Of a stretch of 64,000 nt of DNA, positions 27,193 through 35,317 are shown piece by piece. The stretch covers positions 434,001 to 498,000 of the forward strand of contig NC_011313.1 in assembly GCF_000196495.1 (NCBI RefSeq), in the 5' to 3' direction. Positions within the stretch are counted from its first letter, which is position 1. Each line of letters starts with the position of its first letter. The notes under the pieces were generated by a model, which was not told the DNA's origin, searched no databases, and worked only from the letters and a program-made list of their open reading frames with translations. Source of the stretch: Aliivibrio salmonicida LFI1238 (lineage in GTDB: Bacteria; Pseudomonadota; Gammaproteobacteria; Enterobacterales; Vibrionaceae). The position numbers and the translations under genes were made by a program.

Positions 27193-27777
27193 AGGAAGGA
27201 AAAATTAAAGTGCCGAGGAGTGATTAAGCCCCTCGGCGTGGAACGCAAGCGAAGGTTCCAAAGAGATTTGCTTGATGTCTAAAGACAATCACCTGTATGA
27301 AGTAACTATAAAGGTTAAAAACTTCATTTGTGGAATATTAATACGGGTTTGGGAGGATAATTGAGATCGACTTCTAGGTTGAATGTAATTAATTGCCTTA
27401 ATTTTAGTGATTTAAGTATGAAGAAACGATAAATACTTAATTCTTATCAAGAACCGTGATAAAGACATTTTGTAACTCATTTTTGCTCCTCTATTGATTA
27501 GAGTACGAACTCATATATATCTTGTTAATGTGAGTTTCCTCTACCTAAAGTCATCCATTCTTATGATGCTGTTCTCGTTAATTCTCGTTATGTATCACGG
27601 AGGTAAATTCGACATAGTTACAACGCATGAGTAAGTCCCAGCATTGTATATTTTATGCCTACAAGTCTTTTGTTAGCTCTTAACCAGTGTTTTAGGGGGA
27701 ATTAGACAGTAATCTCTTTGAAATAAACAAATTAACTTATAATATCTCCCCTAACTAAAACTAAAAGAGAAGAAAAA
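27193..27777. other. Non-coding stretch before the NACHT gene
   Basis: No convincing gene is seen on either strand for 585 bases. It contains two adjacent hairpins at 27212-27260 and a promoter for the NACHT gene: a perfect TATAAT at 27738-27743. TTAGGGG (about 27690) and CCCCTAA (about 27751) form an inverted pair bracketing the promoter. AGAGAAG just before the ATG is the ribosome binding site. Confidence 0.5.
27212..27260. ncRNA. Candidate structured RNA: two tandem hairpins
   Basis: GCCGAGGAG (27212-27220) pairs with CCCCTCGGC (27229-27237) with one mismatch. Two bases later TGGAAC (27239-27244) pairs with GTTCCA (27255-27260). They are the most GC-rich stretch in this intergenic region. 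No reverse transcriptase is nearby, so a retron is unlikely. Whether it is transcribed is unknown. Confidence 0.3.
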
Positions 27778-29691
27778 ATGGCCGGGTTAGAATCTGTAGT
27801 TATTGGGGCTTTGACTAAAGCTCTGATTCCAATTGGCTTATTAAAAGCAGAAGAAGTCAATGATAGTTTTAATCATTTTTGTAGAAATAAGTTTATACCT
27901 TATATCGCACGAGGCTATGCAAAGCTTGATAAGTCTACATCTCAGTTGTTCAGAAACAAAAACTATGTTGTAAGCAAGCTTTATGAGCCACTGACCTTAT
28001 CGAGTCACTCCTCAGAACAATCACCAGTTGTAGATAAATACCCCTCAGCCTTGTTTAATGCGCATAGTAGAATCATCATTAATGATGATGCAGGTATGGG
28101 GAAATCAACCGTACTTAAAATGCTTTACAGATATGCCGTTGAGTCTTCGGAGATCATTCCTTTTTATATAGATATAAAATCATTAATTAAAAAAGGGAAA
28201 GTTCAAACAATACAAGAGTACATAACAAATACGAATCCTGACTTTTCAGATGATATCTCTATTAAATTTCTTAATAATGAGTTTGTAAACAAGGCATATT
28301 TGTTTTTATTAGATGGCGCCGATGAAGTTTCTGATGAAATGAAATCAGAGGTTTTTGATGAAATTAAAATGTTCACAGAAAATGCGAAATATTGTAAATT
28401 TGTAGTAGCTACTCGCAATGAAGATAAAATTCTTAGTGCCTTTAACGATTTTATTTCATTTGAAATTGAACCATTGGAGATTGAACAAGCATACTCTTTA
28501 TTGAGAAAGTATCAGTTTGGTAACTCACAAGCAGACTTGTTAATTGAAGAAATAGAAAAGAAAGAAAATGAAGCAGTTAAAGAGTTTCTTTCTAACCCAC
28601 TCCTTACAAGTTTGTTGTACATCGCTTATGAACATTCAAAAACAATCCCTTTAAAAAAGAGTTCTTTCTTTAGTCAGATTTATAGATCTTTATATGAGAA
28701 TCATGACGCGACTAAAATCGGATATCTAACTAGACCAAAATTGTCAGGCTTAGATATTGACGATTTTGCAACTATTCTTTCGTTTCTAGCGTTCTTAGGA
28801 AGAAAAGCTGAAAAGTTAGAGTATGAAGAAGATGAACTTATAGCAGATTTAAAACTAATCAAAGAAACGCACCCTACAATCGATTTTGATATTCGTGGCT
28901 TTCTGATCGATATAATTACCCGAGTACCTTTATTCCGACGCGAAGGGTTAACTTATAGATGGCAACACAAGTCTATTCAAGAGTTTTTCTTTTTGAGCTA
29001 TATTTTAAATATTGATGATAAAGATGAAAAGTGTAATACCGTACGTGCTCTATCAACAAGTAAAAATTCCCAAAAATATAAACTAGTTCTCGATATTCTT
29101 TATGACAAGAATCAAGTTCTCTTTCATGATGTTTTAACTCGTAGTTTGCTTAAAGTAATAGTTAATAATTGTGAACCAATAGGTACTATCTCACAGTCTG
29201 GCACGATTAGTGTTTTCTATAAATACTTCGATGGGTTTGCAAACATACTTGTTTCGGAAGAGGTCGTAGAAAAGGCGACTAATCCCGGGATAGCCCTAGA
29301 TTTTTTTATAAGTGTAGATTTTGAAGCTTTAGTTAAGGGCCTTGAAAAAAAACATAATATCACTGGTTTTATATCAAGTAGAAGTAGCTATGCTCATCAA
29401 AAAAAACCTCGATATACAGTTATGTTACAAAGGCCAGAAGCAGTTGTTCTGGAAATATTGCATAACAAAAAGCATTCTTTCATTGAACTTATTAGTGTAG
29501 AAGAAAATCATTTTGTAAATGATTTAAATATGAGTCATAAAGAAATCCCTCTTTCCAATGGTGGTACATCAAACGTTGGGCTGGGTTTTGATTTTTACGT
29601 TCCAAATTATGTTGGTATACAGAACTTTTTAGAAGATTTTGATAATAAAGTTAAGAGATTAAACAATGGTTTCTCACTTGAAGGTTTCTAG
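27778..29691 (+). CDS. NACHT-family NTPase, likely antiphage (bNACHT) protein
   Basis: A 637-residue STAND-type protein. The first 95 residues are an uncharacterised region with a hydrophobic start (VVIGALTKALIPIGLL). The NACHT module has Walker A at 101-111 (INDDAGMGKST), Walker B at about 175-183 (LFLLDGADE), a sensor FVVATRNED near 208, the NPLLTSLL helix at 273-280 and the winged-helix signature RWQHKSIQEFF at 394-404. The last 220 residues match nothing I recognise and have no LRR, TPR or WD repeats. Bacterial NACHT proteins are NLR relatives and several defend against phage. No separate effector gene is adjacent. Its position next to a decayed phage-type methyltransferase and a PAAR effector supports a defence role (inference). 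Confidence 0.82.
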   Translation: MAGLESVVIGALTKALIPIGLLKAEEVNDSFNHFCRNKFIPYIARGYAKLDKSTSQLFRNKNYVVSKLYEPLTLSSHSSEQSPVVDKYPSALFNAHSRIIINDDAGMGKSTVLKMLYRYAVESSEIIPFYIDIKSLIKKGKVQTIQEYITNTNPDFSDDISIKFLNNEFVNKAYLFLLDGADEVSDEMKSEVFDEIKMFTENAKYCKFVVATRNEDKILSAFNDFISFEIEPLEIEQAYSLLRKYQFGNSQADLLIEEIEKKENEAVKEFLSNPLLTSLLYIAYEHSKTIPLKKSSFFSQIYRSLYENHDATKIGYLTRPKLSGLDIDDFATILSFLAFLGRKAEKLEYEEDELIADLKLIKETHPTIDFDIRGFLIDIITRVPLFRREGLTYRWQHKSIQEFFFLSYILNIDDKDEKCNTVRALSTSKNSQKYKLVLDILYDKNQVLFHDVLTRSLLKVIVNNCEPIGTISQSGTISVFYKYFDGFANILVSEEVVEKATNPGIALDFFISVDFEALVKGLEKKHNITGFISSRSSYAHQKKPRYTVMLQRPEAVVLEILHNKKHSFIELISVEENHFVNDLNMSHKEIPLSNGGTSNVGLGFDFYVPNYVGIQNFLEDFDNKVKRLNNGFSLEGF

Positions 29692-29741
29692 ATTGCTAGC
29701 TTGTGTAATTAATTAGTTTATAAATAAGCAGGACATTAAGC

Positions 29742-30305
29742 GCGGCTTATTTCCCCCTTGATATGGCCCCAAAGGACACTCTTAATGTATCAGCCAAAGA
29801 AATTAATGAAGCCGCAGGAACGCAAATGTGTTCGCATTGGTTTTCGTATAGTCAGTGGAAGCTGCCTACAGAAAAACAATACCAACAGCTCCAGGACTTA
29901 TTTTCTTACAAAAGCGGTGAGCTATCTTGTAGCCATGCAGAGTTATCTAATGAATACAGTTTGTTGAATAATGAGTATAGGGAATTATTAAAATAATATA
30001 GCGAACTCAAAAAAGAGTACGAAGAACTACGACGACCATTTCATGTGACTGATGAAGTACCTTATACCGATGTTTGGACATTTTCACCCGTTCAATATTA
30101 TCAAGGTAAGCACCCTTGTGAAAAACCTGCCGATTTACTTGAGCATATCATCTCAACAAGCAGCAGAGAAAATGCGGTAGTTTTGGATGCGTTTATGGGT
30201 TCAGGCTCAACAGGACAATCTTGCTTAAAGCTGAATAGAAAATTCATTGGTATTGAGATGGAAGAGGAGACTTACGTGGCAACGGTCGATAAGTTGTCGT
30301 ATTAG
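29742..30305 (+). pseudogene. Phage-type DNA methyltransferase, C-terminal remnant
   Basis: The frame reads AYFPLDMAPKDTLNVSAKEI, a coiled region, and then the methyltransferase end (VQYYQGKHPCEKPADLLEHI, DAFMGSGSTGQSCLKL, KFIGIEMEEE). The DAFMGSGSTG motif is the SAM-binding FxGxG site. The part with the catalytic DPPY motif is missing. A TAA at 29994-29996 interrupts the coil in frame and the reading resumes at once (YSELKKEYEEL). An upstream frameshift near 29740 is also likely. The remnant looks like a prophage orphan methylase. It cannot be an active enzyme as it stands. Confidence 0.82.
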
Positions 30306-30476
30306 ATACATATATTGATAAATCATATTAATTTATCAATTGTTAATGTGATCTTTAATCCATAAATATATTTTTGGGTGATTTATCTGTTTAATTAGTT
30401 ATTTTGACTGTGAATCGACCATTGAAACTCAAGCTATTATAGATCTAATTTAATTATAGATAATAATGGTGATATT

Positions 30477-32996
30477 TTGGCTGCGACAGTAGGAGCAAAT
30501 GGGTTAAGTGTTGTTCATCAAGGCTCAGGTGGAGAAGCAAGTGCAGATTCACCTGATGTTTGTGCTACGACTGTTGGTAATTCAACGGTAAACATTGCTT
30601 ATGGAAACTCAGCTAAATCGTCTGATTTAGCTGATGGCTCTACAACGGTAACTATGGATAGTGGTAATTCCGTCGCACTTAAAGGATCTACATTTTCGAA
30701 AAGCTCTGGAGATGAAGGTGGTGATAAAAAAGGGGTATCTTCTGGCACAATTCAAGGAGAGGCTGCATTTACCTCAGCATCCCCAACAGTAAAGATCGAA
30801 GGACAAGGCGTTGCAAGACAATCCGATGCAATGACGATGAACTCTGGTAATACTACGTGCAGCGGTGTTCAAAATCCTGCATTTCAAGTCAGCACACCAG
30901 AACCAGAAATGTACTCTGTCACTGTACATTGTGAAAATTTGTCTAATGCCCCGTTTAAGGTAAAAGATGGCGATGATAATGTTGTGGCCACTGGTGAGTT
31001 GGATGGAACCGGTAAATGTACGCTTCCCCCATTGCCAGAAGATATGCGTCTAGAAGTTGAATATGAAGAAAGCTCGAAACCTTATCGCTGGGCTCCTGGT
31101 CCAGTTGATTTTAATCTACGGAACGGAAAACTGCTTGATGATGCTTTCTTCTCTCTAGCCGCGGGATCTCAATATCCTTTTTGGCAAAGAAAACCTAATA
31201 GCCGTGCTGAGCAATATCAGTGGGGTATTTTAAGTTGCCAGACATACCCAAACGATACGCTTCAATCTATGATTGAATTAGACGCGAAATATCTCTCACC
31301 TCAACATTTTACCTATTGGGATGCAGAAGAGTTTGCCATTGCGTTATTAAAAGTAATGGATAAAGATCCAATGGAGCAAAAAGATGTTCGATACCTTGTG
31401 TCACAACTTCTTTGTATTACTTCACCAAACATCTCTACATCATTGTATGCCGATGCTATTTACTCCTTTATTTGGTTAGATGAATCTACCTCTTATACTG
31501 AGTTGTGGGCAAATATGCGTTATTTTGGTAATGGAGACCCAAAAAATGGGTGGGAGAGTATTGATTGGAGTAGTGCGGCACAACATATAAACAAAGTGGC
31601 GGATGCTTTTTTTGAGCGTTTTTTATCGCGATTAGAGTGTGTAAAAAATAACGCATCATTAACGGGGTATACAGAAGTTGAAAAAGTGACACTTGTTCAT
31701 ATTGATACTGTAAAGCGTGTAAGGAAACAGCTTGTAGACCAAATTAAAGTTTTATTAGATGACACGAAAACTAAAATACAAGCGATTATCGACAAAGGTG
31801 GAGAAAAGCCCCCAGTGGTATTGAGACCAAATCAGATAGTGGCGAGTACGTATGACTTACACGATAAGTTATATATTAAAACGCCAAAGCTTGATAAACC
31901 TAAGATCGAAAAAGATGACGCAGTAGATATTGATGACACGTATTTAGTTTTTTCTGATGTGGAAATAACTATTGAAAATTTTGTTAAAGAAACATATTTA
32001 TCAACTGACCCTGAAATCATAGATCATTTTATTAAAACTAATCCGCATTTAAAGCGCAGTTTCCATCAAATTATCGAAGGCATGCCGTTGGTAGTTTCTC
32101 CTTGGAAAAAAACGCATGATGATGAAGCGTATGCTATTGCTCAAGCAGATGAGCTGATGACCGAGTTTCTAAAATTATCGAGTGAAGAGAAAAAATGGTT
32201 CGCGCAACATCACGAAACTACAGCTAACGCATTATTAATTGTAGCAACATCCAATTTAGATGTTAATGAGGGTAGTAGTGATAGTTCAGATCTTAGTAAT
32301 ATTAACTTAAGCCACCTTTTAGCTGGGAGTGGCGCTGTTATTGCGGGGGCTCAAGTTCAAGGCAATAAAATTAGTCAGAGAATGACATCGTTTGCAGAAT
32401 ACTCTAAATTTGTTGCTACAAAAACGGAAGGATTGTCAGGGCAAGCTTTATACTCAAATGAAGATTATAAAAAATGGCGAAGTACAGCTAGAACCTTTAA
32501 ATCTGAGATGAAAAATATTATTTCAGAGGTCGGTAAGCCTGGCTATTTTAAATCTATCCAAGTAAACAATATCAACCGTTATTTTAATGTAGATAAGCGT
32601 CAGTTATATAAAGCGAAAGACTTCTCTAAGACTATTTCTGGTATTAATATGACTGCTTTATATAAAGAATCGATGTCTTTTAGTAAAGGCTTAAAAACTG
32701 GGGGCTGGTTAGTTACAGGTTTAGGACTTTATGGTAATGCCCAAAGTATTTATCAAACCTGTGATATGAATGGTGTTATTAGTGAAGCGTGCGGAAGATC
32801 TAGCACAAAAAATATAAGCTCTGGAGCTGTAAATGTTTTAGGAGGAGCAGCCATTGGTTATGGATTGGCACTTGCTCCTGTAACTGGAGGACTATCTATT
32901 GTGTTAACTGGAGTTGGGGCGTTTGTTTGGGGTGTTTACGGTGGCGATATCTCAAATAGCGTCGGAGATTGGGTTGAGGGTAAAATATTTGATTGA
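30477..32996 (+). CDS. PAAR-like (DUF4150) type VI secretion effector with hydrophobic C-terminus
   Basis: An 839-residue protein. Residues 1-140 are a DUF4150 PAAR-like spike domain (PDVCATTVGNSTVNIAYGNS, KGSTFSKSSGDEGG, KKGVSSGTIQGEAAF). A small beta domain follows (about 145-215), then a long helical region. The last 150 residues alternate helical and Gly/Ala-rich hydrophobic stretches (TGGWLVTGLGLYG, NVLGGAAIGYGLALAPVTGG, IVLTGVGAFVWGVYGG), as in membrane-acting toxins. PAAR domains tip the VgrG spike, so export by a type VI system encoded elsewhere is likely. TTG start at 30477, with GGTG six bases upstream. The gene for a membrane immunity candidate overlaps its end. Confidence 0.78.
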   Translation: MAATVGANGLSVVHQGSGGEASADSPDVCATTVGNSTVNIAYGNSAKSSDLADGSTTVTMDSGNSVALKGSTFSKSSGDEGGDKKGVSSGTIQGEAAFTSASPTVKIEGQGVARQSDAMTMNSGNTTCSGVQNPAFQVSTPEPEMYSVTVHCENLSNAPFKVKDGDDNVVATGELDGTGKCTLPPLPEDMRLEVEYEESSKPYRWAPGPVDFNLRNGKLLDDAFFSLAAGSQYPFWQRKPNSRAEQYQWGILSCQTYPNDTLQSMIELDAKYLSPQHFTYWDAEEFAIALLKVMDKDPMEQKDVRYLVSQLLCITSPNISTSLYADAIYSFIWLDESTSYTELWANMRYFGNGDPKNGWESIDWSSAAQHINKVADAFFERFLSRLECVKNNASLTGYTEVEKVTLVHIDTVKRVRKQLVDQIKVLLDDTKTKIQAIIDKGGEKPPVVLRPNQIVASTYDLHDKLYIKTPKLDKPKIEKDDAVDIDDTYLVFSDVEITIENFVKETYLSTDPEIIDHFIKTNPHLKRSFHQIIEGMPLVVSPWKKTHDDEAYAIAQADELMTEFLKLSSEEKKWFAQHHETTANALLIVATSNLDVNEGSSDSSDLSNINLSHLLAGSGAVIAGAQVQGNKISQRMTSFAEYSKFVATKTEGLSGQALYSNEDYKKWRSTARTFKSEMKNIISEVGKPGYFKSIQVNNINRYFNVDKRQLYKAKDFSKTISGINMTALYKESMSFSKGLKTGGWLVTGLGLYGNAQSIYQTCDMNGVISEACGRSSTKNISSGAVNVLGGAAIGYGLALAPVTGGLSIVLTGVGAFVWGVYGGDISNSVGDWVEGKIFD

Positions 32997-33393
32997 TATA
33001 ATTTACAAAATAGTTGCATTATCGTTATTGGTCTGTCCATTGATATTTATCATGACGAATATTTATTTAACCATTAAGTTAAGGTCAAAAAAATATGAGT
33101 TGATAAATAATATTGCGAACCATGCACCTGAGAAATTTAGAGAAAAAGCTTTTTTAGTGATGGATAATCTCATGCCTTGGGTTGCGGGAAGTGCTATCGG
33201 GTATGTTTGGTTCTCTTACCCTATTTTACGTTTTGTTTGGGGGATTCAGAAAAGTGAAGTTTCTCAATGGAAAATAGGTATAAAAAAAGAGATGGGTTCA
33301 ATTTATTTTATTTATTGGATTTCTATCATGTGTGCCAATGTTGGAATATTTTCTATTTTAGTCGTTATAGTCGATGAGTTTTTAATTTCATAG
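32989..33393 (+). CDS. Candidate membrane immunity protein for the PAAR effector
   Basis: About 134 residues with three hydrophobic segments (KIVALSLLVCPLIFIMTNIY, WVAGSAIGYVWFSYPIL, YFIYWISIMCANVGIFSILV). The TTG start at 32989 overlaps the effector stop by eight bases and has GAGGG eight bases upstream, so the start is well supported although non-standard. A frame extending back to 32914 lacks a binding site. Overlap with the toxin gene, polytopic membrane topology and a hydrophobic toxin end together suggest it blocks a pore-forming or inner-membrane toxin. No family was recognised. Confidence 0.65.
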   Translation: MIDIIYKIVALSLLVCPLIFIMTNIYLTIKLRSKKYELINNIANHAPEKFREKAFLVMDNLMPWVAGSAIGYVWFSYPILRFVWGIQKSEVSQWKIGIKKEMGSIYFIYWISIMCANVGIFSILVVIVDEFLIS

Positions 33394-33450
33394 GCATAAT
33401 TAGGTTACTTTAATTATGAAAGTTTCGTCGTAGTTAAGGCAAAATAAACA

Positions 33451-33471
33451 GACGGCATAGCCGTCTTTTTT
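33451..33471 (+). terminator. Rho-independent terminator of the effector/immunity operon
   Basis: GACGGC (33451-33456) pairs with GCCGTC (33460-33465) across a three-base loop, followed by six T. Confidence 0.88.
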
Positions 33472-33548
33472 GTATGTAACTTTTAAAGTTTAGTTCTTTT
33501 ATTTAAATTACGAATATATTTTGTAGTTTATTGAAGAAGGTTGGATTT

Positions 33549-33908
33549 ATGAGTGATTTTTTTATATCTATATTGACGTTATTAAGAACAATATCAGGTG
33601 TTTATATTGTTGTCTGGATTTTTCCTTATATGTTTTTTGGTCTTAGAGCTTCTTATGGGAGCTCAAAACATATTTTGTTTATGGATAATCAGTTAGCAAA
33701 AAATTCGAAGAAAGATCATGGTATGACTTCTATGGAAATTGGATACCGTCATCATTTATATAGCATAATGTATCCATTTTTATTGTATAGAGTCACAACC
33801 AAATCGACGAAGTTTAAAGTGATTATGGCGTTAAATGCCGCTTGGTTTTATAGTATTTTTACTTTTTTCTCTTTAGTTATGATTTCTAAGTTACTTGGTA
33901 TTAATTAA
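33549..33908 (+). CDS. Small membrane protein, possibly a further immunity protein
   Basis: A 119-residue protein with an N-terminal membrane segment (ISGVYIVVWIFPYMFFGL), a polar His/Lys-rich middle and a C-terminal segment (AAWFYSIFTFFSLVMI). I chose ATG 33549 because AAGAAGG lies eight bases upstream; the longer TTG frame from 33531 would start before that site. It sits after the terminator of the effector operon and has its own transcript. It does not look alike in sequence to the preceding immunity candidate. The role is unknown. Confidence 0.6.
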   Translation: MSDFFISILTLLRTISGVYIVVWIFPYMFFGLRASYGSSKHILFMDNQLAKNSKKDHGMTSMEIGYRHHLYSIMYPFLLYRVTTKSTKFKVIMALNAAWFYSIFTFFSLVMISKLLGIN

Positions 33909-33925
33909 GCATAAAGTGTTAATTA

Positions 33926-33950
33926 ATAGCCCCTAAAGAAAAGGGGCTAT
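33926..33950. terminator. Hairpin after the small membrane protein gene
   Basis: ATAGCCCC (33926-33933) pairs exactly with GGGGCTAT (33943-33950). The stem is strong, but no T run follows, so termination strength is uncertain. The 130 bases to the next gene contain nothing else I can identify. Confidence 0.55.
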
Positions 33951-34078
33951 AATTGAGTGTATTTCTTCCGTGTGGACATTTTCGGGTCGATGTTGCTATT
34001 TTATCATTTAATAACAGTAGCTTAGGCTATCATAAAAAGCATCGTCCTATGCCTTTCTCTCTTTGGGTTTCTAATAAA

Positions 34079-35251
34079 TTAGTCAACGACTTCAATGTCT
34101 GATTTTGGAATAGAACAGCACGCTAAGATCATCCCTGCATCCTTGAGGCGTTGATTTAGTGCCGGAGAATCTTCTTGCTCAACGTCGCCAGATTCTAAAG
34201 TCACTCGACATGCTCCACATAAACCGGCACGACAGCTATTGTTAATACTTAGACCGGCCGCTTCTACTTGTTGAAGTAAAGGATCGTCAGTATTTCCGGT
34301 GAATAAATTGCCGTTTAAGCTAATGGTGATCTCTTTTGGTTTATCTTCGTTTTCTGTTTTCACGGTACCAGATGCAGCGGGCTTGCTCGTAGTAATAGTA
34401 CCTGAGTCGGCATAATATTCTTTCTCTTTGGTTTCTAATACTTCAATCGCATCACCGACGTTAATTGTACCTTCGTTTTTTGCGATTAGGTTTTGACCAA
34501 AATAGACCTTTCCAGAGTCATCAGCGCGGAAAGTCGAGAATGTTTTTAATGGCTCTTTGTTTGGATGATATTGTGCCGTATTTGGATTGATGGTGGTAAG
34601 AATACAACGTTGACAAGGTTTCACTGTTTCAAATTCAACCTCACCAATACGGATTCGTTTCCAAGAATCTTCTATGAATGCTTCTGTTCCTGATACCACA
34701 AGGTTTGTTCTAAATTGTGCCATCGTTTGGTGGCCAGTACTGCGTTTGTTTAGTTCAACCAGAGAGGCTTCGCTGATCACGAGTAATGGATAACCATCGG
34801 CAAAACTGACGTTAGTTCTTATTTTTTCACGAACACGATTAGATTGCTTACCAGAATAAAGCAGTTGTGTTTTAAGGCCTAAAATTGCAGAGAACCACTG
34901 GTTTGCCTCTTGAGTGGTACTGTAGGCAGAAAATGAATCACTCCAGACCGTAGTATTAACGTCTTTCATTTCAAAATTATCAAAAATTAGGTGTAAATCA
35001 AGTAAACCCGGGTAGCAAAGTATTAACCCATCAGGTTCTATGATTGCTTTAACTTTAACCATGTTTGGATGTGTTCGAGCGGTGATCATTGCCCCATCAA
35101 GTGTTGCGACCATGAAACGACGATCACATTGTAAACCTTGTTTTTCGACCTGAGCTGAGGGCAGTGAAACCCCTGTAACTGATTTTACAGGGAAGACATT
35201 TATTTGGGTTAGATTTGAGTTGGTATTTACTTGGTTCACAATAACATCCAT
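34079..35251 (-). CDS. ycbX: YcbX-like MOSC domain / [2Fe-2S] ferredoxin protein
   Basis: A 390-residue protein. Residues 15-110 are the MOSC N-terminal beta-barrel (INVFPVKSVTGVSLPSA, GLQCDRRFMVA). The MOSC domain follows with FETVKPCQRCILTTIN, whose Cys binds the molybdenum cofactor in relatives. The C-terminus is a plant-type ferredoxin (INNSCRAGLCGACRV, then a final Cys in ACCSIP). E. coli YcbX (369 residues) has the same order and detoxifies N-hydroxylated bases such as 6-hydroxylaminopurine. A variable linker of about 40 residues (Thr/Lys/Glu-rich) precedes the ferredoxin here. It is transcribed singly. Confidence 0.85.
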   Translation of the reverse strand: MDVIVNQVNTNSNLTQINVFPVKSVTGVSLPSAQVEKQGLQCDRRFMVATLDGAMITARTHPNMVKVKAIIEPDGLILCYPGLLDLHLIFDNFEMKDVNTTVWSDSFSAYSTTQEANQWFSAILGLKTQLLYSGKQSNRVREKIRTNVSFADGYPLLVISEASLVELNKRSTGHQTMAQFRTNLVVSGTEAFIEDSWKRIRIGEVEFETVKPCQRCILTTINPNTAQYHPNKEPLKTFSTFRADDSGKVYFGQNLIAKNEGTINVGDAIEVLETKEKEYYADSGTITTSKPAASGTVKTENEDKPKEITISLNGNLFTGNTDDPLLQQVEAAGLSINNSCRAGLCGACRVTLESGDVEQEDSPALNQRLKDAGMILACCSIPKSDIEVVD

Positions 35252-35317
35252 TTTAATTACATTCTTATGTAATTATTCTACCAAAATTTACATAATGGGA
35301 TCTAAGGAATTCATGGA

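Noticed and set aside
27193..27777. Retron or CRISPR-like RNA locus beside the NACHT gene
   Set aside because: No reverse transcriptase, Cas gene or regularly spaced repeats were found; only two isolated hairpins.
32914..32988. Longer immunity protein starting inside the effector gene
   Set aside because: No ribosome binding site precedes that start, whereas TTG 32989 has GAGGG at good spacing.
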